From Streptomyces sp. NBC_01116 (GTDB taxonomy: Bacteria > Actinomycetota > Actinomycetes > Streptomycetales > Streptomycetaceae), in assembly GCF_041435495.1 (NCBI RefSeq), contig NZ_CP108644.1, forward strand, positions 1,116,001 to 1,180,000: a DNA stretch of 64,000 nt, given 5' to 3'. The notes under the pieces are model-generated. The model had not been told where the DNA came from, did no database searches, and saw nothing but the letters and a program-made list of their open reading frames with translations. The first letter of the stretch is position 1. Every line of letters starts with the position of its first letter. Shown here in pieces: positions 54,767 through 64,000 of the stretch. Position numbers and translations under genes: made by a program.

Positions 54767-55510
54767 TCAGTGCAGACGGCTGCGCAGAGCGCTCTGCACG
54801 AGTGCGGCGTGCAGCCGTACGGACAGCTCGGCGAGCTCGTTCGCGGTGGCCTCCGCATGGGCTCTGGTCTGCGGATTACGGTGCCGGCGCAAGGGCGCGA
54901 CCAGCTGCTCCACCAGCCCCGCCTCGCGGTCCGCGGAGGCCCGCATGGCCCGAAGATGACGCGGTTCCAGACCGAAACGCCCCAGGTCCGCCACCAGCTT
55001 GGCGACCGTCACCATCTCGGCGTCGTAGCCGCCCTCGGGTACGGGGACGATGAGCCCGTAGGACTCCCACTCGGCCAGCCGGTCCTCGTCGACCTCGGCG
55101 GCCGCGAGCAGCTCGGCCCGCCCGATCCTGGCGGCGGTCGCGGTCCCGGGGCCGGTCTCCCACACCCCGTCGGCGAGGTCCCGCCGCTCGCCGGGCGAGG
55201 GCAGAGTGGGCTGCTCGCCCCGGGCCAGGGCGTCCAGGTGCTCCCGGATGACCTTCAGCGGCAGGTAGTGGTCCCGCTGCATGCGGAGCACCTGGGCCAG
55301 GCGCTCCACATCACGCGGGGCGAACTTCCGGTATCCGGAAGGAGTGCGCTGCGGCTCGATGAGCCCCTCGGCCTCCAGGAACCGGATCTTGGAGATGGTG
55401 ACTTCGGGAAACTCGTCGCGCAGCTGGATGAGCACCGTACCGATGCTCATCGGGCGCGCTTCCGCGGTGGCGGTGCCGTGTCCGGCACCGCCTGTCGGTG
55501 TTCGCAGCAT
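54767..55510 (-). CDS. ftsR: MerR family regulator FtsR
   Basis: A 247-residue MerR regulator: LIQLRDEFPEVTISKIRFLE then GLIEPQRTPSGYRKFAPRDV is the HTH and wing. The C-terminal half is helical (LVADLGRFGLEPRHLRAMRA). Homologous FtsR of Corynebacterium glutamicum activates ftsZ, and M. tuberculosis Rv1828 is the same. ATG 55510 is used; an internal ATG at 55450 is the alternative. It is 42 bp downstream of the garA homologue. Confidence 0.88.
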   Translation of the reverse strand: MLRTPTGGAGHGTATAEARPMSIGTVLIQLRDEFPEVTISKIRFLEAEGLIEPQRTPSGYRKFAPRDVERLAQVLRMQRDHYLPLKVIREHLDALARGEQPTLPSPGERRDLADGVWETGPGTATAARIGRAELLAAAEVDEDRLAEWESYGLIVPVPEGGYDAEMVTVAKLVADLGRFGLEPRHLRAMRASADREAGLVEQLVAPLRRHRNPQTRAHAEATANELAELSVRLHAALVQSALRSRLH

Positions 55511-55552
55511 GGGCCTTCCTCGGGGTCCCCCCGGACGGAGTCCGGGGGCTGG

Positions 55553-56332
55553 TCACACGCCCCGCGGGCTCGCATAGAAGACCAGGCGGTACTTTCCGAT
55601 CTGGACTTCGTCGCCGTTGGACAGCTGGACCGAATCGATGCGCTCACGGTTGACGTAGGTGCCGTTGAGGCTGCCGACATCACCCACGGTGAAGCTACCG
55701 TCCGGGCTCCTGCGGAACTCCACATGACGCCGCGACACGGTCACGTCATCGAGAAAGATGTCGCTCTGCGGGTGACGGCCGGCCGTGGTCAGGTCGCTGT
55801 CGAGCAGGAAGCGGCTCCCGGAGTTCGGGCCCCTCCGCACGACCAGCAGCGCCGATCCGCCGGGCAGCGCGTCGACCGCCGCCTGGGCCTCCGGGGAGAG
55901 CGAGGGCAGAGCCGTCTGGCCCGTCGCCTCCGCCTCGTACGCCTCGAGGCCGGAGATGGAGATGGTGGACGTCGTCTCCGAGGGACGCTCGGGAACACCG
56001 CCCCGCAGCGGCGCGCCGCAGTTGGAACAGAACCTGCTGGCCTCCGCGTTGCGGTGACCGCACCTCGTACAGACCGGCATCGACGAGCCCTCCGGGGTGA
56101 ACCCTCCACCCGCACCCGAGGCTGATGGTGCGCCGAAACCTATGCGTCCGGCACCGGCAGGGTCAACAGACGACACGCCGTCACCACCCGGGGCGCCGGA
56201 CACCTCGTCACGGAAGAGCGGACGCTCCGCCTCCTGCTCCTCGCCCTGACCGTGGCGCGGCGCGCGGTGGCGGGCAGCACTGTTGCTGTCCTCGCGTGCA
56301 CTCTTCCCGAACAACTTCGCAAACAACTTCAC
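55553..56332 (-). CDS. garA: FHA domain protein GarA with zinc-ribbon
   Basis: GTG 56332 follows AAGGGGA and gives 259 residues. The C-terminal FHA domain is clear: GPNSGSRFLLDSDLTTAGRH, PQSDIFLDDVTVSRRHVEFR, VGDVGSLNGTYVNRERIDSV. A zinc ribbon (VCTRCGHRNAEASRFCSNCG) and the sequence ETTSTISISG precede it. GarA/OdhI carries an ETT motif phosphorylated by PknB/PknG, which lets it bind and inhibit 2-oxoglutarate dehydrogenase. The zinc ribbon and longer N-terminus differ from the roughly 160-residue mycobacterial protein. Confidence 0.85.
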   Translation of the reverse strand: MKLFAKLFGKSAREDSNSAARHRAPRHGQGEEQEAERPLFRDEVSGAPGGDGVSSVDPAGAGRIGFGAPSASGAGGGFTPEGSSMPVCTRCGHRNAEASRFCSNCGAPLRGGVPERPSETTSTISISGLEAYEAEATGQTALPSLSPEAQAAVDALPGGSALLVVRRGPNSGSRFLLDSDLTTAGRHPQSDIFLDDVTVSRRHVEFRRSPDGSFTVGDVGSLNGTYVNRERIDSVQLSNGDEVQIGKYRLVFYASPRGV

Positions 56333-56522
56333 GGGCGATTCCCCTTGACCGACATAGACCCGCCCGTGGGGCAGGACGAACCCTGATTGAACACACCTGC
56401 CGACCCGGACATCTTCACAACGTCCGTATCCACCCGACAGTTTCCACCACGCACCACCAATCCGGTGCGCCGACCCCCCGCAACCGTCCGACCCGCTCCA
56501 GCGGCCCTCACACATCCCCGGC

Positions 56523-57356
56523 TCACGGGGATGACGACCGAGCGTAGTCAGGCCGCTGCGCCGGTCGCAAGGCGTCGACGACGATGTCGTCGGACCGCTC
56601 CACGAGCACCGTGGCCTGCTCCTTCTCCAGCGTCTGGATCACACCGCCGGGAATGTTGAGGGCGGGCTCCAGATCCTGCGGTTTGCCGATCACCGTGAAC
56701 TCGTACGGTGCCTCGATCTTCTTCCCGTCCACCTGGACGTCCCCGGCGTCCCCGGAGAAGTAGGTGTTGGCCACCACCCGCACCCCGTTGACCTGGATGG
56801 CCTCGGCACCCGCCGCCCGCAGTTCCTGGATGGCGTCGAGCAGCATGTCGGGCGCGACCGCCCTCGACGGGTCGGTGATCGTCAGCGTGATGCCGGGGCC
56901 CTGCGCCGCCACGGTGCCCGCGAGGATGCCGAGCTGGCGTTCCTTCTCCAGCGTCTGCTTCCGGGCCTCCTCGGCCTGGTCGGAGCTGTTCTCCAGCTCG
57001 GTGCGCTGATCGTCCAGCCGCTGCTTCTCGTCCTCCAGACGCTGGGTCCGGTCGTCGACCTCGTCGAGGATACGGACCAGGTCCTCCTGCCGGGCGCCAC
57101 GCAGTGCGCTGTCGTCGCTGGTGGACCGCACCTGGATGGCGAGCCCCAGGCCGAGCCCGAACAGCAGCACGGCGACGATCAGTTGGGCCCGGCTCAGCCG
57201 CGGCGGCCACAGGCCGGCCTTGAGCCTCTGCCGACCGGTCACCTCCGGGGCGGGCGGCGGCGCGGGAGTCTCGGGGGCGACGGACGCGCCACCCTCGGGC
57301 TGTTCGCTGCGGGGATTCTCGTCGTTGTTCATCGGCTCGTTGTTCATCGGCCTCAC
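56523..57356 (-). CDS. DUF881 family membrane protein
   Basis: The frame is 277 residues if GTG 57356 starts it, which makes a GTGA overlap with sbp; ATG 57347 is close behind. An N-terminal Pro-rich segment, a TM (LIVAVLLFGLGLGLAIQV) and a coiled coil (LDEVDDRTQRLEDEKQRLDD) precede the DUF881 domain (ITDPSRAVAPDMLLDAIQEL, NTYFSGDAGDVQVDGKKIEA). DUF881 proteins are actinobacterial and probably tie to the cell envelope; Rv1825 and Rv1823 are the relatives. Confidence 0.85.
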   Translation of the reverse strand: MRPMNNEPMNNDENPRSEQPEGGASVAPETPAPPPAPEVTGRQRLKAGLWPPRLSRAQLIVAVLLFGLGLGLAIQVRSTSDDSALRGARQEDLVRILDEVDDRTQRLEDEKQRLDDQRTELENSSDQAEEARKQTLEKERQLGILAGTVAAQGPGITLTITDPSRAVAPDMLLDAIQELRAAGAEAIQVNGVRVVANTYFSGDAGDVQVDGKKIEAPYEFTVIGKPQDLEPALNIPGGVIQTLEKEQATVLVERSDDIVVDALRPAQRPDYARSSSP

Positions 57357-57685
57357 GCCCGGAAGACGTGCCGGCGGATCGCGGCGGCGTTGGAGAAGAT
57401 CCGGATGCCCAGCACGACCACCACACCGGTGGAGAGCTGGGCGCCGACACCCAGTTTGTCGCCGAGGAAGACGATCAGCGCGGCCACCACGACGTTGGAG
57501 AGGAACGAGACCACGAAGACCTTGTCGACGAAGATGCCGTCGAGCATGGCCCGCAGACCTCCGAACACGGCGTCGAGCGCGGCGACCACCGCGATCGGCA
57601 GGTAGGGCTCGACCACCGCCGGTACCTCGGGCCGGACCAACAGTCCGACCACGACTCCCACGACGAGGCCCAGTACGGCGATCAC
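57353..57685 (-). CDS. sbp: small basic protein Sbp (DUF1290)
   Basis: A 110-residue membrane protein with three to four TM segments: VIAVLGLVVGVVVGLLVRPE, LPIAVVAALDAVFGGLRAML and FLSNVVVAALIVFLGDKLGV. It is the Sbp/DUF1290 family, named for Bacillus SpoIID-linked genes. It overlaps both DUF881 genes by 4 bp (GTGA on each side), so the three are one translationally coupled unit, as Rv1823-Rv1825. Confidence 0.9.
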   Translation of the reverse strand: MIAVLGLVVGVVVGLLVRPEVPAVVEPYLPIAVVAALDAVFGGLRAMLDGIFVDKVFVVSFLSNVVVAALIVFLGDKLGVGAQLSTGVVVVLGIRIFSNAAAIRRHVFRA

Positions 57686-58596
57686 GATGTGCCCTTCCCT
57701 GTGTCTGCCGCACCACTGCCGGCGGCCTTCGGCTCTGCTGTACGGACGATGAGGCTCGGCGCGGCCGGAAGCCGCACCTTCGCCTGATCGGAGATGCTGG
57801 TGCGGATGTCGAAGCTCTCCTTGAGCGCCTGGAGGTACTGGCCGTCGGCGCTGTCCTGGAAGGCGGTCGCGAGCTTCTTGCCGTCGCCCACCGCGAGCAC
57901 CGTGTACGGCGGCACGAGCGGTCTGTTGTCGACCAGTATGGCGTCGCCGGCGGCCCGGATGGCCGACAGCGCCGTCAGCCTCTGCCCATTGATGGCGATG
58001 GCCTCGGCCCCGGATTCCCACAGGCCGTTGACGACACGCTGCATGTCCCGGTCGCGCACCCGCCCGGTGTCGGCGAAGCCCGTCGACTCACGGGGCCCTC
58101 CGCCACCCTGGTCGGTGTCCTTCGCGTCGTCGACGACCAACTGCACGCCCGGGCCCTCGACCGGCGTCGCTCCGGCCAGCAGCGCCACCAGCTGCCCCTG
58201 GTCCCCGCCGTGCTGCTCAAGTGCCTTGCGCTGACGTTCGCTCACATCGGTGCGGAGCTCGTCGACCTCGGACTCCAGCGTGTCCGCGGCCTCCGTCTCC
58301 GCGTCGATGCGGTCGATCAGCTCCTCGCGCTCCTTGGCGACGACCGGCGCGGAGATCCGCGCCTCCGCGGCACCGAGGGTGACCACGAGGGCGGCCACCA
58401 CCAGTCCGGCGGCCAGGCCGAGCTTCGACTTGAGCGTACGGGGCAGCCCGGCGCTCCCGTCGGCCCTGCGCCGCGCGGACGCCTCCGCGTACCCGTCGTC
58501 GAGGCTGTGGTCCATCACGTTGTTCAGCAGCGACATGGAGGCGTCGGGGCGTGCGGGCGGCGAGGCGGTGCTCCGATCGGGGGACTGCTGCGACAT
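57682..58596 (-). CDS. DUF881 family membrane protein
   Basis: ATG 58596 gives 304 residues. A TM (LGLAAGLVVAALVVTLGAAE) is followed by a coiled coil (LIDRIDAETEAADTLESEVD) and the DUF881 domain (VEGPGVQLVVDDAKDTDQGG, WESGAEAIAINGQRLTALSA, LVDNRPLVPPYTVLAVGDGK). It is the first gene of the DUF881-sbp-DUF881 unit. Confidence 0.87.
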   Translation of the reverse strand: MSQQSPDRSTASPPARPDASMSLLNNVMDHSLDDGYAEASARRRADGSAGLPRTLKSKLGLAAGLVVAALVVTLGAAEARISAPVVAKEREELIDRIDAETEAADTLESEVDELRTDVSERQRKALEQHGGDQGQLVALLAGATPVEGPGVQLVVDDAKDTDQGGGGPRESTGFADTGRVRDRDMQRVVNGLWESGAEAIAINGQRLTALSAIRAAGDAILVDNRPLVPPYTVLAVGDGKKLATAFQDSADGQYLQALKESFDIRTSISDQAKVRLPAAPSLIVRTAEPKAAGSGAADTGKGTS

Positions 58597-58694
58597 GCCG
58601 CACATCGTCGCACGTCATCACGGCTGCCGCCGAATGGCCCCACCGGTGTGCCGCGACGCCCCGGGCCGGGGCGTCGCGGCACACCGTCATGGCG

Positions 58695-61190
58695 TCACTC
58701 TCCGGCGCTGTCCACCACGGCGGCCCACTCGTCGAGCAGTGCCTGGGCCGAGGCGTCGTCCGGGCCTTCCGCCCACAGATGGGTGACGGCCTCCGCCCGG
58801 TCGGGCAGGACCATGATCCACCGTCCGTCCGCCTCGACCACACGGACCCCGTCCGTGGTGTCCACGCTGCGGTCACCGGCCGCTTCGACGACCCGGCGCA
58901 TGACGAGCCCCTTGACGGCCCAGGGCGTCGCGAGGTCGCGGCGCAGGACATGCGCCCGGGGAATCCGGGCGTCGATCTGGCTCAGGGTGAGCTGGGTGCG
59001 CGCGACGAGCCCGATCAGCCGGACGAAGGCGGCGGTCCCGTCGAAGACGCTGCTGAATTCGGGAACGATGAACCCTCCGCGCCCGTCTCCTCCGAAGATG
59101 GTGTCCTCTTCACGGCCCACCCGGGTCAGATCGTCGGGCGAGGTGGTCGTCCACTCCACCTGGGTGCCGTGGTAGGCCGCCACCTGTTCGGCGACGCGTG
59201 TGGTCGTGACGGGCAGGGCGACCCGACCACTGCGCCGCTCGGCGGCGACGAGATCCAGGAGGACCAGCAGGGCCCTGTCGTCCTCGATGATCCGGCCCAG
59301 TTCGTCGACGAGGGAGAGCCGCTCGCCCACCGGGTCGAACCGCACTCCGAAGGCCGCCCGCGCGGAGGACACGATCTCCCCGAGCCGTACGAGACCGGCC
59401 CGCCGGGTGTCGGCGGACTCGGTGGGCCGAGCCTCGTCGAGTCCGGGGTTGATGGTCAGCGCGTCCACGCCGAGCCGCCCGAGCAGGCTGGGCAGGACGA
59501 GCCCGGCGCTGCCGTTGGAGGCGTCGACGACGACCTTGAGGCCGGAGTCCGCGATGCCGTCGACGTCGACGTTCCGCAGGAGGGAGCCGGTGTACGAGTC
59601 GAACACGCTGGACGGGAAGTGCAGGTCCCCGATCTCGCCGGGGAAGGCCCTGCGGTACTCCTGGCGCGCGTAGACGCGGTCGAGCTTGCGCTGCTGTGCC
59701 TGCGAGAGGTCCGCGCCCCGCTCGTCGATGAACATGATGTCCACCGAGTCGGGCACTCCGGGCGACGTACGGATCATGATGCCGCCGGCACTGCCGCGGG
59801 CGGTCTGCTGGCGCGCCACGGGCAGGGGGACGTTCTCCAGGTCCCGCACGTCGATGGCGCTGGCCTGGAGGGCCGAGATGACGGCCCTCTTGAGGGCGCG
59901 GGCGCCTCGGGAGTGGTCACGTGCGGTCGTGACCGTCGAGCCCTTCTTCAGGGTAGTGGCGTAGGCGCCGGCCAGCCGTACGGCCAGTTCGGGGGTGATC
60001 TCGACGTTCAGGATCCCGGAGACCCCGCGCGCCCCGAAGAGGTGCGCCTGTCCGCGGGACTCCCAGATCACCGAGGTGTTGACGAACGCGCCGGCCTCGA
60101 TCGTCTTGAACGGGTACACCCGGACGTTGCCCTGGATGATCGACTCCTCGCCGACCAGGCATTCGTCCCCGATGACGGCGCCGTCCTCGATCCGGGCCGC
60201 GCGCATGATGTCGGTGTTCTTGCCGACGACGCAGCCCCGGAGGTTGCTGTGCTGCCCGATGTAGACGTTGTCGTGCACCACGGCCCGGTGGAGGAAGGCG
60301 CCCGTCTTGACGACGACGTTCGACCCCACGACCGTGTGCTCGCGGATCTCGACGTCCGCCTCGACCTTGGCGTAGTCGCCGATGTAGAGCGGCCCGCGCA
60401 GCACGGCGTCGGGGTGGACCTCGGCGCCTTCGGCGACCCATACGCCGGGCGAGATCTCGAAGCCGTCGAGCTCCACGTCGACCTTGCGCTCCAGGACGTC
60501 CGCCTGCGCCTTCACATAGCTCTCGTGGGTGCCCACGTCTTCCCAGTAGCCCTCGGCGATATAGCCGTAGATGGGCTTGCCCTCCTTCATCAGCTGAGGG
60601 AAGACGTCACCGGACCAGTCGACCGAGGTGTCGGCCTGGACGTAGTCGAATACTTCGGGCTCCATGACGTAGATGCCCGTGTTCACGGTGTCCGAGAAGA
60701 CCTGTCCCCAGGTCGGCTTCTCCAGGAACCGCTCGACCTGGCCGTCCTCGTCCACGATGGTGATCCCGAATTCCAGCGGATTGGGAACCCTGGTCAGGCA
60801 GACCGTGACGAGGCCGCCCTTTTCCTTGTGGAACGCGATGAGGTCGGTGAGGTCGAAGTCGGTGAGCGCGTCACCGGAAATGACGAGGAACGTGTCGTCC
60901 TTCAACGCCTCTTCGGCGTTCTTCACGCTGCCCGCGGTGCCGAGTGGCTTCTCCTCGTTGGCATAGGTGAGCTCCATCCCGAGCTCCTCGCCGTCCCCGA
61001 AGTAATTCTTGACGAGGGACGCGAGGAACTGGACGGTCACTACGGTTTCGCTGAGCCCATGCCGCTTGAGCAGCCGCAGGACGTGCTCCATGATCGGCCT
61101 GTTGGCCACGGGCAGGAGCGGCTTGGGCATGCTCGAGGTCATGGGGCGAAGGCGTGTGCCCTCGCCGCCAGCCATCACGACGGCCTTCAT
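58695..61190 (-). CDS. mannose-1-phosphate guanylyltransferase-type nucleotidyltransferase with degenerate phosphomutase domain
   Basis: An 831-residue fusion. Residues 1-230 are a nucleotidyltransferase ([39 protein letters not shown]) for NDP-sugar synthesis, and a left-handed beta-helix of hexapeptide repeats follows to about 360. The rest is a phosphohexomutase fold, but the catalytic serine loop (TASHNP) is [10 protein letters not shown] here and the metal loop (DxDxD) is FDPVGERL. The mutase is therefore probably inactive and may be structural or regulatory. It lies upstream of the DUF881-sbp-DUF881 unit. Confidence 0.85.
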   Translation of the reverse strand: MKAVVMAGGEGTRLRPMTSSMPKPLLPVANRPIMEHVLRLLKRHGLSETVVTVQFLASLVKNYFGDGEELGMELTYANEEKPLGTAGSVKNAEEALKDDTFLVISGDALTDFDLTDLIAFHKEKGGLVTVCLTRVPNPLEFGITIVDEDGQVERFLEKPTWGQVFSDTVNTGIYVMEPEVFDYVQADTSVDWSGDVFPQLMKEGKPIYGYIAEGYWEDVGTHESYVKAQADVLERKVDVELDGFEISPGVWVAEGAEVHPDAVLRGPLYIGDYAKVEADVEIREHTVVGSNVVVKTGAFLHRAVVHDNVYIGQHSNLRGCVVGKNTDIMRAARIEDGAVIGDECLVGEESIIQGNVRVYPFKTIEAGAFVNTSVIWESRGQAHLFGARGVSGILNVEITPELAVRLAGAYATTLKKGSTVTTARDHSRGARALKRAVISALQASAIDVRDLENVPLPVARQQTARGSAGGIMIRTSPGVPDSVDIMFIDERGADLSQAQQRKLDRVYARQEYRRAFPGEIGDLHFPSSVFDSYTGSLLRNVDVDGIADSGLKVVVDASNGSAGLVLPSLLGRLGVDALTINPGLDEARPTESADTRRAGLVRLGEIVSSARAAFGVRFDPVGERLSLVDELGRIIEDDRALLVLLDLVAAERRSGRVALPVTTTRVAEQVAAYHGTQVEWTTTSPDDLTRVGREEDTIFGGDGRGGFIVPEFSSVFDGTAAFVRLIGLVARTQLTLSQIDARIPRAHVLRRDLATPWAVKGLVMRRVVEAAGDRSVDTTDGVRVVEADGRWIMVLPDRAEAVTHLWAEGPDDASAQALLDEWAAVVDSAGE

Positions 61191-61301
61191 GTCGGAAACG
61201 TCCTCCTAAAAGAGACGACGGTTAGCCGAGATCGCCCGTCGGGCATCATTCACACTGTCTGCCGCGGGCCGGCCACACTGCGCGGCACCGCATCAACGAG
61301 C

Positions 61302-61910
61302 TCAATCGGCTACTGCGTCCGCCTTCACGATCCGGCGGACCTGAACCACATAGAGGATTCCTGCCCACCAATAGAGCGTTGTACCCCATCCTGCGAACGC
61401 CCATCCGAAAACGGCGGCCAGTGTGGCCAGCCAACCACTCCCGTCGCTGAGCAGCAACAAGGGGAACGCGTACATCAGGTTGAAGGTTGCAGCTTTTCCG
61501 AGGAAGTTCACCTGCGGGGGCGGATAGCCGTGGCGTCGCAGGATGGCCACCATCACCAGGAGCATCAGCTCCCGGGCGAGAAGCGCCGCGGTGACCCAGA
61601 GGGGCAGGATCTCCCGCCAGGTGAGGCCCACAAGGGTGGAAAGGATGTAGAGGCGGTCAGCCGCCGGGTCCAGGAGCCGGCCGAGGCTGCTGATCTGGTT
61701 CCACTTGCGGGCGAGCTTCCCGTCGAGGTAGTCGCTGATGCCACTGAGCATCAGTACCAGCAGCGCCCAGTTGTCGCTGTTGGGCCCTCCGAACACGGGG
61801 CGAAGAATCAGCCACAGGAAGAGCGGTACCCCGACAAGGCGAGCCATGCTGAGGATGTTGGGGATGGTGAGGACCCGGTCCGTCTGGACCCGAGTCTCCT
61901 GGACCTCCAC
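61302..61910 (-). CDS. CDP-alcohol phosphatidyltransferase (PgsA-like)
   Basis: GTG 61910 follows AGGAGG and gives 202 residues with about five TM segments. The CDP-alcohol phosphatidyltransferase signature is clear: DYLDGKLARKWNQISSLGRL, LDPAADRLYI. This links CDP-diacylglycerol to an alcohol for phosphatidylglycerol or cardiolipin formation. The order relative to the DUF881 genes matches Rv1822 (pgsA2). It ends about 110 bp before the next gene on the same strand. Confidence 0.92.
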   Translation of the reverse strand: MEVQETRVQTDRVLTIPNILSMARLVGVPLFLWLILRPVFGGPNSDNWALLVLMLSGISDYLDGKLARKWNQISSLGRLLDPAADRLYILSTLVGLTWREILPLWVTAALLARELMLLVMVAILRRHGYPPPQVNFLGKAATFNLMYAFPLLLLSDGSGWLATLAAVFGWAFAGWGTTLYWWAGILYVVQVRRIVKADAVAD

Positions 61911-62016
61911 CCGGGGGCCTCCTGTGAAGAACGTGCCAATGATGCCCCCTGACCCTACCCTCAGCTTCCCCCGTCCGGCGCACGGGGGTGGAGGTCGAAG
62001 ACGGTCCCGGAACGCA

Positions 62017-62050
62017 GGAAAGCCCCGCACCAAAAGGTGCGGGGCTTTCC
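62017..62050 (-). terminator. rRNA operon terminator
   Basis: A perfect 15-bp stem (62017-62031 with 62036-62050) and a 4-base AAAA loop (TTTT on the minus strand) lie right behind the 5S gene. It is a strong intrinsic terminator. Confidence 0.85.
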
Positions 62051-62060
62051 CGGAAAAATT

Positions 62061-62179
62061 GTTCGGCGGCGTCCTACTCTCCCACAGGGTCCCCCCTGCA
62101 GTACCATCGGCGCTGAAAGGCTTAGCTTCCGGGTTCGGAATGTAACCGGGCGTTTCCCTAACGCAATGACCACCGAAAC
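62061..62179 (-). rRNA. rrf: 5S ribosomal RNA
   Basis: The minus strand reads GTTTCGGTGGTCATTGCGTT through CCGAACCCGGAAGCTAAGCC to GGAGAGTAGGACGCCGCCGA AC, the 5S sequence of streptomycetes, about 119 nt. It follows 23S in the operon by about 70 bp. Confidence 0.95.
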
Positions 62180-62250
62180 ACTATGAAATTAACCAACACC
62201 GGAAAAACACGGCCGTTCGTTATTTCAGAACTAACACAGTGGACGCGAGC

Positions 62251-64000
<1,750 letters not shown>

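Noticed and set aside
58551-61952. Very long open frame antisense to the nucleotidyltransferase and phosphatidyltransferase genes
   Set aside because: It runs opposite several well-identified genes and has a shadow-frame composition rich in Arg, Gly, Asp and Val.

Overview
The window is a high-GC actinobacterial chromosome segment, almost certainly from Streptomyces. GTG starts are frequent, third codon positions are strongly GC-biased, many GTGA/ATGA stop-start overlaps occur, and families typical of Streptomyces are present (MocR regulators, DUF3037/HipA-like kinase pair, RNHCP, DUF5999, FBP). The right end carries a minus-strand rRNA operon (5S and the 3' part of 23S).

Bases 1-16274 are mostly ordinary chromosome: an ATP-grasp ligase cut by the window edge with an MFS exporter, an ECF sigma factor, a ferric-reductase-like cytochrome behind a CRP-like palindrome, a Usp protein, lnt, a Gfo/Idh/MocA oxidoreductase, a DinB-fold protein, ung, an oligopeptide-binding lipoprotein, two SDR reductases and a DUF3037 protein. 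The HipA-like kinase gene at 16271-17146 marks the start of a decayed accessory region (about 17.1-23.6 kb). That region holds an integrase C-terminal remnant, a truncated ABC-2 permease, a GNAT enzyme, an HxlR regulator with a twin operator, a truncated AhpD-like gene fused against an EthD gene, a 212-bp IS5-like MITE with CTAG target duplications, and a second degenerate copy of the kinase gene's 5' end in direct orientation. Just right of it sits a likely defence-type locus: an internally deleted TIR-like gene, a translationally coupled RipA-like membrane protein and a large lower-GC protein of unknown family.

Bases 23.7-47.6 kb are variable chromosome with regulators next to their likely targets: ArsR-like, LysR and DMT exporter, MocR and flavin oxidoreductase, PadR, WYL and a Rid protein. 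Three DMT exporters, a secreted C39-like protein and esterase, three small zinc-binding proteins (two RNHCP and one FusB-like FBP), PhzF, a CPBP protease and a GCS2 ligase also lie here. Several genes are broken: a frameshifted Rieske lipoprotein, a PKD-domain tail, an MFS tail, a transposase tail, and a substrate-binding/VWA protein with a large internal deletion.

Bases 48-62 kb form a conserved actinobacterial core block, all on the minus strand except the PRC-barrel gene. In transcription order it runs CDP-alcohol phosphatidyltransferase, sugar-1-phosphate nucleotidyltransferase with a degenerate phosphomutase domain, DUF881-sbp-DUF881, the FHA protein GarA, FtsR, bifunctional nuclease, ResR-like MerR, dinB and gcvP, the last behind a glycine riboswitch. 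The order parallels Mycobacterium tuberculosis Rv1822-Rv1832, but gcvH is absent from its expected place. All functions are read from sequence motifs and family knowledge; no database search was run.
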